Positions 1 to 8,736 of a DNA stretch of 64,000 nt are shown here, piece by piece. Made by a program: the position numbers and the translations under genes. The stretch lies in NCBI RefSeq assembly GCF_040438645.1, contig NZ_CP159253.1, forward strand, positions 248,001 through 312,000, read 5' to 3'. The stretch comes from Mesorhizobium sp. WSM2240. Its GTDB lineage: Bacteria; Pseudomonadota; Alphaproteobacteria; Rhizobiales; Rhizobiaceae. The notes under the pieces were generated by a model. It was not told the origin of the DNA, searched no databases, and worked only from the letters and a program-made list of their open reading frames with translations. Every line of letters begins with the position of its first letter. The stretch's first letter is position 1.

Positions 1-326
1 GCGGCCGTCTCTTCAAAAAGCCCGGTAGGGTTCACTATACCGCATGTGCCCGTCTGGTCCACTACCGCAGGCCGGCTTTGCGCCGGGCGGCGGCACTGAC
101 GGGTCAGCGGAGGGCGAAATTCACCGGGCATGACAAACAATCGATGAAACGCAACGCGGAAAGAGCCGGTCAGGTAGAGACGGCATCGCCCGGAATCAAC
201 CGGCAATCGCTGCTACGTGCGGTGCCGGTGGCAGATTGCCCCGGAAATGCAACGAGATAGCCGCAGGGATTTTTTTCAGTTCACGACCTACCTCGCTTTG
301 TCGGCGGCGATGGCGTAAGAGCGGCG
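1..326. other. Leader region without a recognised gene
   Basis: No protein-like frame, RNA gene or clear repeat is recognised here. A 60-codon open frame at 78-260 has a composition typical of chance frames in GC-rich DNA and no family resemblance. The last 60 bases presumably hold the expression signals of the DUF982 gene that starts at 327, but I see no confident promoter. Confidence 0.5.
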
Positions 327-584
327 ATGAAACAAGAACGCTTTGAAGTGCCGCTCACCGTGAAATCCGGCGATGCCGGCGAAAACCTGGTGCTGCGGAC
401 GGCCCGCGAGGCCTCCGATTACCTGCTCAACAAATGGCCGGGAAAGAAAAGTCCCAAGCACCGCGCTGCGCTGCAGGCCTGTCACGACGCCGTTGCCGGC
501 GACAAGCCGGCCATGACCGCTCGGCGCGCATTTCTCGCTGCGGCGCGCGAAGCCGACGTGCTGGTCAACGACAAGGCGCCCTGA
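327..584 (+). CDS. DUF982 family small protein
   Basis: This 85-residue cytoplasmic protein shows the DUF982 pattern: a short beta-rich start, a 'TAREASDYLLNKWPGKK' segment around residues 25-42, then 'AALQACHDAVAGD' and 'ARRAFLAAAREA' towards the end. DUF982 proteins are small, often present in many copies in rhizobia, and have no established function. The length fits the family, so the gene looks intact. It stands alone on the plus strand, with two small charged proteins encoded on the opposite strand downstream. Family assignment is by pattern recognition; no role is claimed. Confidence 0.75.
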   Translation: MKQERFEVPLTVKSGDAGENLVLRTAREASDYLLNKWPGKKSPKHRAALQACHDAVAGDKPAMTARRAFLAAAREADVLVNDKAP

Positions 585-638
585 CCTGTAGCTCAATCTG
601 GCCGGCGGAACCTGCCGTCACCTCCCAGCCGACCTTCT

Positions 639-836
639 TCAGGAGGCCTTGTTGCGCGCCCGCTTCGGTGTTGCCGGCTTGTCGGCCTGTTCGAGGCGCT
701 CGGCCTTTTCCTTTTCGAGCCGAAGCTCCCTGAGGCGCGCGGTCTTCTTCTGACGCGCAGCCAGTTCGGTGTTCATGATCTGGCGCGCCGCCGAATCGGT
801 CCTGGCGCTCTTCTGTTCGCCCGCGATTGGCTTCAT
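639..836 (-). CDS. Small charged helical protein, unknown function
   Basis: This is a 65-residue protein rich in Lys, Arg, Glu and Ala, starting at MKPIAGEQ. Residues 18-50 (with 'RQKKTARLRELRLEKEK') look like one long charged helix, and the tail is basic and proline-containing. I chose this start because the longer open frame upstream is Arg/Pro-rich and shadow-like. It lies just downstream of a second small charged gene on the same strand (898-1050), so the two may be co-transcribed. Short charged proteins of this sort are common and uncharacterised in rhizobia. I do not recognise a named family. Confidence 0.55.
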   Translation of the reverse strand: MKPIAGEQKSARTDSAARQIMNTELAARQKKTARLRELRLEKEKAERLEQADKPATPKRARNKAS

Positions 837-897
837 GTCGCTAATCCTTGCCGGTTGTTTCCGTCGAATGCCGAAGCGATGAGCTCGGCGGCTGGCG

Positions 898-1050
898 CTA
901 TTTTGCCTCAGACTCCTTCGCCTCGGTGGATTCGCCGTCCTTGGTCCGTCCGGACTTCTCGGCCTTGGCATTCTGTTTTTCGGCCTTCTTGGCCGCCTTG
1001 ATCCGGTCGCGATCCCTGCGCTCCTGGCCGTAATTGGGCTTCTTTGCCAT
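898..1050 (-). CDS. 50-residue basic small protein, unknown function
   Basis: This short gene reads MAKKPNYGQERRDRDR onward for 50 codons and stops at TAG. The product is almost wholly hydrophilic and lysine/glutamate-rich ('AAKKAEKQNAKAEK'), so it is probably an extended or coiled helix. The MAKKPNY opening resembles small conserved proteins I recall from Mesorhizobium-like genomes. It lies 61 bp upstream of the gene at 639-836 on the same strand. Function unknown; the alternative is a chance frame, but the ATG start and composition argue for a real gene. Confidence 0.55.
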   Translation of the reverse strand: MAKKPNYGQERRDRDRIKAAKKAEKQNAKAEKSGRTKDGESTEAKESEAK

Positions 1051-1176
1051 CAGTCGATCCTTTCGATGCGCAATTGCCCGGATGCCGCTTTCGGCAATGT
1101 GCCGGGCCGCCCATGTCGCATCCGGCCACTTCCGGCCCGATCCGCGGGCGCGGCTTCAATAGGTCCTGCCTACCGC

Positions 1177-1196
1177 GTTGCGCTTGGCTGCGCAAC
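1177..1196 (+). promoter_or_regulatory. Hairpin in the leader before the nucleoside-uptake operon
   Basis: A perfect 7-bp stem, GTTGCGC/GCGCAAC, with a 6-nt loop lies about 130 bases upstream of the binding-protein gene and is followed shortly by a T5 run. It could be a weak terminator or part of a leader RNA. Function is inferred only. Confidence 0.3.
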
Positions 1197-1324
1197 CTGA
1201 GGCGCTTTTTGCGGCAGCGGTGGAATGCTCTGCGCGGCCGATTGCGGGCCCCCGGAAATTCGCATACCGTTGACCAAACGATAAAAAACGGGACGGAAGT
1301 CAATCCAACCAGAGGTGGTCAAAA

Positions 1325-2338
1325 ATGCCTAAAAACGAAGTATCGCGCCGCGCGGTGTTGAAGTCGGCCGGCGTGGGCGCGGCCCTTGCAATGGCGGGTC
1401 TGCCGACGCGCCTTTTCGCTCAGGAGGCGCTGAAAGTCGCGGCCGTCTACACCGTTCCGGTGGAGCAGCAATGGGTCAGCCGCATTCACAAGGCGGCCAA
1501 CGCCGCCAAGGATCGCGGCGACATCGAATATGTCTATTCCGAAAACACCTCCAACAACGACTATGAACGCGTGATGCGCGAATATGCCGAGGTCGGCCAC
1601 AAGCTCATTGTCGGCGAGGTGTTCGGCGTCGAGGAAGCCGCTCGCGCGGTCGCCAGGGATTATCCGGACGTCGCCTTCCTGATGGGTTCGAGCTTCAAGC
1701 CGGATGATGCCGTGCCGAATTTCGCTGTCTTCGACAATTATATCCAGGATGCCTCTTATCTTTCCGGCATCATCGCCGGCGCCATGACCAAGTCGAATAA
1801 TATCGGCATGGTCGGCGGCTATCCGATCCCCGAAGTGAACCGCCTGATGAACGCCTTCATGGCGGGCGTGAAGGAAACCGCGCCCGACACGAAGTTCCAG
1901 GTCGCCTTCATCGGCTCGTGGTTCGATCCGCCCAAGGCCAAGGAAACCGCCTTCGCCCAGATCGACGCCGGCGCCGACCTGCTCTACGCCGAGCGCTTCG
2001 GCGTCTCGGACGCTGCGAAGGAGAGAGGCATCCTCGCCGTCGGCAACGTCATCGACACCCAGGCCGATTATCCCGACACCGTGGTCGCCTCGGCGCTTTG
2101 GCATTTTGAGCCGACTCTCGACAAGGCGATTGCCGAGGTGAAGGCCGGAACCTTCAAGGCCGAGGATTACGGCGTCTATTCCTTCATGAAGAATGGCGGC
2201 TGCTCGCTGGCCCCGCTCGGCACCTTCGAGGGCAAGGTGCCTGCCGAGGCGATGGCGCTGGTCGAGGAGAAGGAAAAGGCGATCAAGGACGGAAGCTTCA
2301 CGGTCGAGATCAACGACGCCGAGCCGAAGTCGAGCTAG
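1325..2338 (+). CDS. BMP-family ABC transporter substrate-binding protein, nucleoside type
   Basis: This 337-residue periplasmic protein belongs to the BMP/PnrA-like family, which binds nucleosides or related purines. A twin-arginine-like leader (SRRAVLK at residues 7-13, then a hydrophobic stretch and a cut site near residues 32-33) suggests Tat or Sec export. The mature part has the periplasmic-binding fold with 'SENTSNNDYERVMREYAEVGHKL', 'YIQDASYLSGIIAGAMT' and 'GMVGGYPIPEVNRLMNAF'. It heads an operon with a double ATPase, two permeases and a deaminase-like hydrolase, which supports uptake of a nucleoside or base. The ligand cannot be fixed from sequence. Confidence 0.9.
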   Translation: MPKNEVSRRAVLKSAGVGAALAMAGLPTRLFAQEALKVAAVYTVPVEQQWVSRIHKAANAAKDRGDIEYVYSENTSNNDYERVMREYAEVGHKLIVGEVFGVEEAARAVARDYPDVAFLMGSSFKPDDAVPNFAVFDNYIQDASYLSGIIAGAMTKSNNIGMVGGYPIPEVNRLMNAFMAGVKETAPDTKFQVAFIGSWFDPPKAKETAFAQIDAGADLLYAERFGVSDAAKERGILAVGNVIDTQADYPDTVVASALWHFEPTLDKAIAEVKAGTFKAEDYGVYSFMKNGGCSLAPLGTFEGKVPAEAMALVEEKEKAIKDGSFTVEINDAEPKSS

Positions 2339-2348
2339 CACAAGCTCT

Positions 2349-2450
2349 CCCTTCTCCCCGTATAGAGACGGGGAGAAGGGGCTTGGCCGCAAAGTGCCGC
2401 CCCCTGTCCTGAGCTTGTCGAAGGATTGCGGGAGAGGGTAAGGGTGAGGG
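2349..2450. repeat. Intergenic hairpin repeat (CTTCTCCCCG family)
   Basis: CCCTTCTCCCCGT at 2349-2361 pairs with ACGGGGAGAAGGG at 2368-2380. The block continues with a motif read on the reverse strand as CCCCTCACCCTTACCCTCTCC, which recurs at 17331. Such elements sit between rhizobial genes and may act as transcript-stabilising hairpins or decayed miniature elements. This one separates the binding-protein gene from its ATPase gene. Confidence 0.75.
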
Positions 2451-4015
2451 GCAGCGCCGACGTGGAAGAGAAAAGCCAGAATGGACGATATGGCGGAGGG
2501 GAGCCCCCCGTCCTCCGCCTCGAAAACATCACCAAGCGGTTCGGTCCGCTTGTCGCCAATGACGCGATTTCCTTCGACCTGAAACGCGGCGAGGTCGTCG
2601 CGCTGCTTGGCGAAAACGGCGCCGGCAAGACGACGCTGATGAACATTCTCTTCGGCCATTACGTCGCCGACCAGGGCTCGACCGAGGCGTTCGGCAAGGC
2701 GCTTCCGCCGGGCGATCCGCGCGCCGCGCTCGACGCCGGCATCGGCATGGTGCACCAGCATTTTACGCTGGCCGAGAACATGACGGTTCTGGAAAACATC
2801 GCGCTTGGCACACAAGCCATGTGGCGGGCGCGGCTCGACCGCGGCGCGGCGGTCCGGCGCATCCGCAAGCTGTCGGGCGAATTTGGCCTCGCCATCGATC
2901 CCGGCGCGATCGTTGCGGCGCTCTCCGTTGGCGAGCGGCAGCGCGTCGAGATCCTAAAGGCGCTTTACCGCGACGCTCGCATCCTGATCCTCGACGAACC
3001 GACTGCGGTGCTGACGCCGGCCGAAACCGATGCGCTGTTTCGCACGCTGAAGCTCCTCGTTGCGCAGGGCCTGTCGATCATCTTCATCTCCCACAAGCTG
3101 CAGGAGGTGATGGCCGCCAGCGACCGTGTGCTGGTGCTTCGCGCCGGCCGGCTGGTTGGCGAAAGGCGCACCGCCGAAACCAGCCGCTCCGAACTGGCGG
3201 CGCTGATGGTCGGGCAGGAGATCGCGCCGGCCACTGTCGCTCCGTCAACGGCAGGTCCGCCTTTGCTGGAACTGGCCAACATCTCGACGCGCGCGGGCAG
3301 CGGCGGTGCTGCCCTCGACGGAATATCGCTGACTCTCCGCAGCGGCGAGATCACCGGCCTTGCCGGCGTTTCCGGCAACGGCCAGGCGGCACTTGCAGCG
3401 CTGATTGCCGGAACCATGCAGCCACTTGCAGGCGAAATTGCCATTGGTGGTGCACCCGTCACGGAATGGTCGCCGCGGCGCGCGCTCGCCGTCGGCATCG
3501 CCCGCATTCCGGAGGACCGCCACGCCGTCGGGACGATCGGCGACATGAGCGTCACCGAGAACGTGATTTCCGAACGCTACCGCAGCGCCCGCTTCAGCCG
3601 GCTGGGTTTTCTCGACTGGCGCGCCGCCCGCGGTTTCGCCGAGGAGGTCATCGCCGACTACGACGTGAAGTGCCCCTCGCCGGAGGCGCGCATAAGGCTG
3701 CTCTCCGGCGGCAACATGCAGAAGCTTATCCTCGGCCGCGCGCTCAATCCTGAGCCGTCGGTCATCCTCGCCAACCAGCCGACGCGCGGGCTGGACGTCG
3801 GCGCTGTCTCCTATGTCCATAAGAAGCTGCTGGAGGCCCGGGCGCGCGGCGCGGCCATTCTCCTTATCTCCGAGGATCTGGAGGAGATATTGGCTCTGTC
3901 GGATCGCATCCTGGTGATGTCGAAGGGCCGGCTCTCGACACCTTCGGCGCGGGGCGAACGCAGCGTGCGGGAGTTGGGCGAACTGATGGCGGGGCATGCG
4001 GAGGCTGCGGCGTGA
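2426..4015 (+). CDS. Nucleoside-type ABC transporter, double ATPase subunit
   Basis: This protein of up to 529 residues carries two ABC domains in tandem, as in RbsA- and NupA/YufO-type ATPases. Domain 1 has Walker A GENGAGKTT (residues 62-70), signature LSVGERQR and Walker B ILILDEPTAVLTP. Domain 2 has a degenerate Walker A (GVSGNGQAAL), signature LSGGNMQK and ILANQPTRGLDVG, the usual asymmetry of this group. The first dozen residues fall in the upstream repeat, so a GTG at 2462 with a GGTGAGGGG-like site before it is a likely real start. It energises the two permeases downstream. Confidence 0.92.
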   Translation: MRERVRVRGSADVEEKSQNGRYGGGEPPVLRLENITKRFGPLVANDAISFDLKRGEVVALLGENGAGKTTLMNILFGHYVADQGSTEAFGKALPPGDPRAALDAGIGMVHQHFTLAENMTVLENIALGTQAMWRARLDRGAAVRRIRKLSGEFGLAIDPGAIVAALSVGERQRVEILKALYRDARILILDEPTAVLTPAETDALFRTLKLLVAQGLSIIFISHKLQEVMAASDRVLVLRAGRLVGERRTAETSRSELAALMVGQEIAPATVAPSTAGPPLLELANISTRAGSGGAALDGISLTLRSGEITGLAGVSGNGQAALAALIAGTMQPLAGEIAIGGAPVTEWSPRRALAVGIARIPEDRHAVGTIGDMSVTENVISERYRSARFSRLGFLDWRAARGFAEEVIADYDVKCPSPEARIRLLSGGNMQKLILGRALNPEPSVILANQPTRGLDVGAVSYVHKKLLEARARGAAILLISEDLEEILALSDRILVMSKGRLSTPSARGERSVRELGELMAGHAEAAA

Positions 4016-4090
4016 TTTTTCGACGATTGATCGCGCTATATGTCGCCCCCTCTGTCCTGCCAACCTCTCTGGCTAGTATGGAGCCTGTCC

Positions 4091-5140
4091 ATGCGGCTTG
4101 AGCCCAAATCCGCGCCGCCGCTCGGCGTCACGCTGCTATTTCCCGTCGCGGCGATCGCCGCGACGCTTGTCATCACCTCGCTTCTGGTGCTCGCGGCCGG
4201 CGCGTCGCCCTTTTCCGTCTTCTATCTCGTCGCGCGCGGCGCGGCCGGCACTCAATTCGCGGCTCTGGAAACGTTGACTCGCGCAACCCCGCTGATCTTC
4301 ACCGGCCTTGCGGTCGCCGTGGCCTTCCGCGCAAAGCTATGGAACATCGGCGCGGAGGCCCAGCTCTATATTGGCGGGGTGGTCACGGTCGTGCTCGGCA
4401 CAGGCGCGCTGCCGTTACCCTCCTTCCTGCTCATCCCCATCATCATGCTGGCCGCGATGGCGGCGGGCGCGCTCCTGCTGCTCGGCCCTGCGGTGCTGAA
4501 AACACGCTTCGGCGTGGACGAGGTCGTCACCACGCTGCTCCTCAACTTCATCGTGCTTCTCTTCGTCTCGATGCTGCTCGAGGGGCCGCTGAAGGACCCG
4601 ATGGGACTAGGCTGGCCGCAATCGTCGAGGGTCGTCGCCGAGGCGCAGCTTCCCCGCATCATCCAGGGCAAGCGCCTGCATTACGGCTTCGTCATCGCGC
4701 TTTGCGCCGCCGCGATCGTCTGGGTGATCATGAAGAAGACCGTGCTCGGCTACGAGATGCGCGCCGTCGGCCACAATGCGCAGGCTGCGAGTTTCGCCGG
4801 CATTCCGGTCAACCGCGTGCTGATGAAGACGGCGCTGCTGTCCGGTGGGCTCGCCGCGCTCGCCGGATTTTCCGAAGTGTCGGGGCTCAAGGGCAACCTA
4901 ACCCTCGATCTGTCGCCGGGCTACGGCTACTCCGGCATCGTGGTCGCAATGCTTGCCATGCTCAACCCGCTCGGCGTCGTCGCCTCGGCGATCTTCGTCG
5001 CCGGCATCTTCGTCGGCGCTGACGCCATGAGCCGTACCGCCGGCGTGCCGAGCTACATCGCCGACGTGATGGTCGCCACTGCGCTGCTCACGATGGTCAC
5101 GGCGATCCTGATGTCGCGATTCAAGGTGAGGTGGAAGTAG
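4091..5140 (+). CDS. ABC transporter permease, BPD_transp_2 family (nucleoside type)
   Basis: This inner-membrane permease of 349 residues is of the RbsC/YufP-like family, with about eight to ten hydrophobic segments from residue 15 onward. The loop 'GHNAQAASFAGIPVNRVLMKTALLSGGLAALAG' matches the conserved cytoplasmic region that docks on the ATPase. I start at the ATG giving MRLEPKSAPPLG; the longer frame adds 17 residues of atypical sequence. It follows the ATPase gene by 75 bases and pairs with the second permease. Confidence 0.9.
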   Translation: MRLEPKSAPPLGVTLLFPVAAIAATLVITSLLVLAAGASPFSVFYLVARGAAGTQFAALETLTRATPLIFTGLAVAVAFRAKLWNIGAEAQLYIGGVVTVVLGTGALPLPSFLLIPIIMLAAMAAGALLLLGPAVLKTRFGVDEVVTTLLLNFIVLLFVSMLLEGPLKDPMGLGWPQSSRVVAEAQLPRIIQGKRLHYGFVIALCAAAIVWVIMKKTVLGYEMRAVGHNAQAASFAGIPVNRVLMKTALLSGGLAALAGFSEVSGLKGNLTLDLSPGYGYSGIVVAMLAMLNPLGVVASAIFVAGIFVGADAMSRTAGVPSYIADVMVATALLTMVTAILMSRFKVRWK

Positions 5141-5156
5141 GGAATGGCTTTGGATC

Positions 5157-5262
5157 ACATGCCTCCTTCGCCGCCTTCGACGGTCCCCCTCAGCGGCGAA
5201 GTCGGTTCCTCCCCTGCGAAGCGGGGGAGGGGGACCACGCGAAGCGTGGTGGAGGGGGCGTA
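5157..5262. repeat. Intergenic rhizobial-type repeat
   Basis: A compact block between the permease genes holds GGTCCCCCTC, CTCCCCTGCGAAGCGGGGGAG and CCACGCGAAGCGTGG, each self-complementary or nearly so. Very similar blocks are familiar as dispersed intergenic repeats in Mesorhizobium-like genomes. It lies upstream of the real start of the second permease and explains why the open frame there runs on with unnatural residues. Confidence 0.7.
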
Positions 5263-5268
5263 CATCTG

Positions 5269-6213
5269 ATGGAACAGGCCTTCGAAATCCTCTTCACCGC
5301 CTCGTTCTGGGTCGCCGCAATCCGCATCGCCTCGCCGCTGATCTTCGCCACGATGGGCGAGCTGATCTGCGAGCGCGCGGGTGTGCTCAATCTCGGCATC
5401 GAAGGCATCATGACCGCCGGCGCCTTCGCCGGCTGGTTCACCGTCTATGCCGGAGGCGACCTCTGGAGCGGTGTGCTGGTGGCGGCTTTGGCCGGCGCCA
5501 TGTTCGGCCTGCTGCACGCAACGCTCACCGTGCCGCTCGGCCTGTCGCAACATGTGGTCGGCATCGGCATAACCCTGCTCGCCTCCAGCCTGACCTACTT
5601 CATCTACCGGCTGGCGCTGCCCGAGGTCACCTCGCCGCCCAAGATTGCGCCGTTCGAGGCGCTGGCCATTCCGGGCCTGTCGTCCATTCCCGTCGTCGGC
5701 CCGGCGCTGTTCAACCAGACGCCGCTTACCTATCTGGCCTTCGCTACCGTGGCTATCGTCGCCTGGGTGCTCTACCGAACGCCGCTCGGCCTCGCCATCC
5801 GCGCCGCCGGCGAGAACCCGGCGGCCGTGGAGGCGCAGGGCATCAGCGTCACCGGCATCCGCATGGGGGCGGTCATGGCCGGCAGCGCGCTGATGGCGGT
5901 CGGCGGCGCATTCCTGACGATGTCGGCCTTCAATTCCTTCTTCTTCCAGATGATCAATGGCCGTGGCTGGATCTGCATCGCGCTCGTCGTGTTCGGCTCC
6001 TGGCGGCCGGGCAAGGCGCTGCTCGGCGCCATATTGTTCGCCGCCTTCGACGCCTATCAGGTGCGCCTGCAGCAGCTTTCCGGCGGCGTCGTGCCCTACC
6101 AGGTCTTCCTGATGATGCCCTATGCGCTGTCCATCCTGGCGCTCATACTGGTGGCGCGCCGCGCGACCTATCCCAAGGCGCTGATGATCCCCTACCAGAA
6201 AGGCGAAAGATGA
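5269..6213 (+). CDS. ABC transporter permease, BPD_transp_2 family (second nucleoside permease)
   Basis: This 314-residue inner-membrane protein resembles YufQ/NupC-type permeases. The opening segment 'PLIFATMGELICERAGVLNLGIEGIMTAGAF' is characteristic of the second permease of BMP-linked transporters, and the docking loop reads 'AAGENPAAVEAQGISVTGIRMGAVMAGSALMAVGGAFL'. I start at MEQAFEI, since the 46 upstream codons lie in a repeat. The stop overlaps the start of the amidohydrolase gene by 4 bases, so the two are translationally coupled. Confidence 0.9.
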   Translation: MEQAFEILFTASFWVAAIRIASPLIFATMGELICERAGVLNLGIEGIMTAGAFAGWFTVYAGGDLWSGVLVAALAGAMFGLLHATLTVPLGLSQHVVGIGITLLASSLTYFIYRLALPEVTSPPKIAPFEALAIPGLSSIPVVGPALFNQTPLTYLAFATVAIVAWVLYRTPLGLAIRAAGENPAAVEAQGISVTGIRMGAVMAGSALMAVGGAFLTMSAFNSFFFQMINGRGWICIALVVFGSWRPGKALLGAILFAAFDAYQVRLQQLSGGVVPYQVFLMMPYALSILALILVARRATYPKALMIPYQKGER

Positions 6214-7496
6214 GTTTCGACATCCTTGTGCGTGGCGGCACGCTGCCCGACGGAAGCACCGCCGATATAGGCATATCGGGCGACAGGATCGTCGCCATCG
6301 AACCGCGCATCGACGCCGAGGCTGGCCGCATCATCGACGCCAGCGGCAATCTCGTGTCGCCTCCTTTCGTCGATCCGCATTTCCACATGGACGCCACGCT
6401 CTCATATGGCATCCCCCACATCAACGTTTCAGGCACGCTGCTTGAGGGCATATCGCTCTGGGGCGAGCTGAAGCCGCTCCTCACCCACGAAGCGGTCAAG
6501 GAAAGGGCGCTGCGCTACTGCGACTGGGCGGTCTCCATGGGATTGCTCGCCATTCGCACGCATGTCGATGTCTGCGACGACCGACTGCTCGCCGTCGAAG
6601 CGCTGCTGGAGGTGAAGAAGGAGGTCGCGCCCTATATCGACCTGCAACTCGTCGCCTTTCCGCAGGACGGATTCTACCGCTCGCCGACAGCGCGGGAAAA
6701 CACCATCCGCGCACTCGACATGGGCGTGGAGATCGTCGGCGGCATTCCGCATTTCGAGCGCACCATGGCCGACGGGCGCCGCTCGGTTACAGAGCTCTGC
6801 GAGATCGCGGCCGATCGCGGCCTGATGGTCGACATGCATTGCGACGAGACCGACGATCCGCTGTCGCGCCACATCGAGCAACTCGCCTGCGAAACGCAGC
6901 GGCTCGGTCTGTCGGGCCGTGTCGCCGGCTCGCACCTCACCTCCATGCACTCGATGGACAATTATTATGTCTCGAAGCTATTGCCGCTCATTGCCGAGGC
7001 GGGCGTCTCGGCGATTCCCAACCCGCTCATCAACATCGTCATCCAGGGCCGCCACGACACCTATCCGAAGCGCCGCGGCATGACCCGCGTGCCGGAAATG
7101 CTGAAGGCCGGCATCCGTGTCGGCTTCGGCCAGGATTGCGTGCTCGACCCGTGGTACCCGCTCGGCACGGCCGACATGCTCGACGTCGCCTTCATGGGAC
7201 TTCACGTCGCGCAGATGACCAGCCCGGCCGACATGGCGCATTGCTTCGATATGGTGACGAACGTGAACGCGGAGATCATGGGCCTGGACCATCTCGGTCT
7301 CGCGGTCGGCAGGAGCGCCAGCCTCGTCGTCCTCGACGCCGGCAGCCGGGCGGAGGCGCTGCGCCTGCGCGCAGACCGGCTATGCGTGATCGCCAGGGGC
7401 AAAGTTGTCGCCGAGCGCGAGAAGCGCGCCACCTGGCTCTCGATTGCCGGCCGCCCTCCTACGGTCGACCGGAGGCATCAGACGCCGGCAGGCTGA
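6210..7496 (+). CDS. Amidohydrolase, cytosine-deaminase-like
   Basis: This 428-residue cytoplasmic metal-dependent hydrolase is of the CodA-like branch. Metal ligands are visible as H57 and H59 in VDPHFHMD, a His in MHCDETDD, and the Asp in GFGQDCVLDPWYPLG; RTHVDVCDD and SHLTSMHS also match cytosine deaminases. The reaction is probably deamination of a pyrimidine or a related cyclic amidine. The 4-base overlap with the permease gene ties it to the uptake operon, so the imported compound may be its substrate or a precursor. Related enzymes also act on triazines and isocytosine, so the substrate is open. Confidence 0.85.
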   Translation: MSFDILVRGGTLPDGSTADIGISGDRIVAIEPRIDAEAGRIIDASGNLVSPPFVDPHFHMDATLSYGIPHINVSGTLLEGISLWGELKPLLTHEAVKERALRYCDWAVSMGLLAIRTHVDVCDDRLLAVEALLEVKKEVAPYIDLQLVAFPQDGFYRSPTARENTIRALDMGVEIVGGIPHFERTMADGRRSVTELCEIAADRGLMVDMHCDETDDPLSRHIEQLACETQRLGLSGRVAGSHLTSMHSMDNYYVSKLLPLIAEAGVSAIPNPLINIVIQGRHDTYPKRRGMTRVPEMLKAGIRVGFGQDCVLDPWYPLGTADMLDVAFMGLHVAQMTSPADMAHCFDMVTNVNAEIMGLDHLGLAVGRSASLVVLDAGSRAEALRLRADRLCVIARGKVVAEREKRATWLSIAGRPPTVDRRHQTPAG

Positions 7497-7497
7497 T

Positions 7498-8460
7498 TCA
7501 GCGGTTCTCGTGGTTGTTACGCCAGGGGCTGGGCTTCGGCTCCACTTTCGGCGCGGCCGGGGTCGCGGCGGTTGCAGCGGGCGCAGCCTTTTCGGTAGCC
7601 CCAATGCTCACGCCCGGCAGTTCGGCGGCATTCGCTGTCGCCTTCTCTTCGGCGGGTTTTTTCCGCGCAGCGGCGCGTTTTCCGCCGACGAAGCTCTTGT
7701 AGACGAAGCCGCGCGTGCCGTCGTAAACCACCTCGCACCAGGCATCGCAATTGACCAGGCCGACCGACGCCTTTGCGGGAATGACCCTGAGCACCTTCGA
7801 TCCGCTCGCTGGCTTTGCCCGCAAATTGACGCCGTCGTTCACGCGCACGGTCCTGTGGGGGGCCGGTCTTTGCTTCGCGGCTGGCATTTCGGGCGCGGGA
7901 ACCTCGAGTTCGGGCGAAGCCGGGGGTGTCTGCTCACGCGCCCGTTCCTCGTTCCGGACGATCGCCGCCGTCACCATCGGATCGGAGACTTCTTCTTCCT
8001 GCTCGGCAAGCGCGCGCGCCACGACAGCGCCGGCAGGCGTTTCGAGATCGGCCAGCGCCTCGGCGCCGATCCGGGGCCCCGGGCTCTGACGCGCCCAGCG
8101 CGGATCTTCCGGCGGCAGCGCCTCGGCGTCGGCGGCCTCTACTGCGGCTTTGACAGGCATTTGAGGCGCTACGGGTCTTGGCTCTGTCTTTGTGGTGTGC
8201 GGCGTCGGGTTGATCTTGATCGAGATCGTCTTCACCGTCCTGACCGGCAATTGCTGGGCTGCGGCAGCCAAAGCGACTTGCGGCGCATCGGTTGCTGCTG
8301 CTCGGGTCTGATCGCCGCCTATCAGGAAGGCCGCGGCTGCGCCTCCCGCGGCAAGCAGGGCGACCGCGCCGGCGAAGGCGGCCGCCGGGCGGCGCCCCCG
8401 AATCGAGGAAGTCGAGCCGCGCTTTCTGTCTGTCGCGGCGAGGCGGACAGGCTTTGTCAC
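7498..8460 (-). CDS. Membrane-anchored protein with C-terminal SH3b domain
   Basis: The product is 320 residues if the GTG at 8460 is used; it is preceded by GGAG and gives VTKPVRLAATDRK. A basic start is followed by one membrane segment (about residues 25-48, 'AAAFAGAVALLAAGGAAAAFLIGG'), a long Pro/Ala-rich linker, and a bacterial SH3 domain at about residues 225-280 ('VNDGVNLRAKPASGSKVLRVIPAKASVGL... WCEVVYDGTRGFVYKSFV'). SH3b domains usually bind peptidoglycan, so an envelope role is likely. It converges on the amidohydrolase gene with one base between the stops. Confidence 0.75.
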   Translation of the reverse strand: MTKPVRLAATDRKRGSTSSIRGRRPAAAFAGAVALLAAGGAAAAFLIGGDQTRAAATDAPQVALAAAAQQLPVRTVKTISIKINPTPHTTKTEPRPVAPQMPVKAAVEAADAEALPPEDPRWARQSPGPRIGAEALADLETPAGAVVARALAEQEEEVSDPMVTAAIVRNEERAREQTPPASPELEVPAPEMPAAKQRPAPHRTVRVNDGVNLRAKPASGSKVLRVIPAKASVGLVNCDAWCEVVYDGTRGFVYKSFVGGKRAAARKKPAEEKATANAAELPGVSIGATEKAAPAATAATPAAPKVEPKPSPWRNNHENR

Positions 8461-8736
8461 TTTTCTACTCCACGCTGGACCAGACCAGTGCGAATGCACC
8501 TTGAAGTGTCTGGGAAGTGTCTGGCTGGGTCCCTTTCCCTCAACGTAAAATTCAAAACAATCGATCGGCGAGCATCGCCGCAAGCATGCCGAGACATATC
8601 ATCGCCCGGAATTGTGGCGCTGCTATGCCCGTAATTAACCGTTTATAAAGGGCTTTTGGGCCGGCGTCGAATCTGCGGGCCTTTGCTGGCGCTGGCGCGC
8701 GTTGCTTGGCCCCCGGAAGGCCGGTTGCTCGATGCT

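Noticed and set aside
1319..2815. A 498-codon reverse-strand open frame
   Set aside because: Antisense to the BMP binding protein and the start of the ATPase; crosses a repeat; no family likeness.
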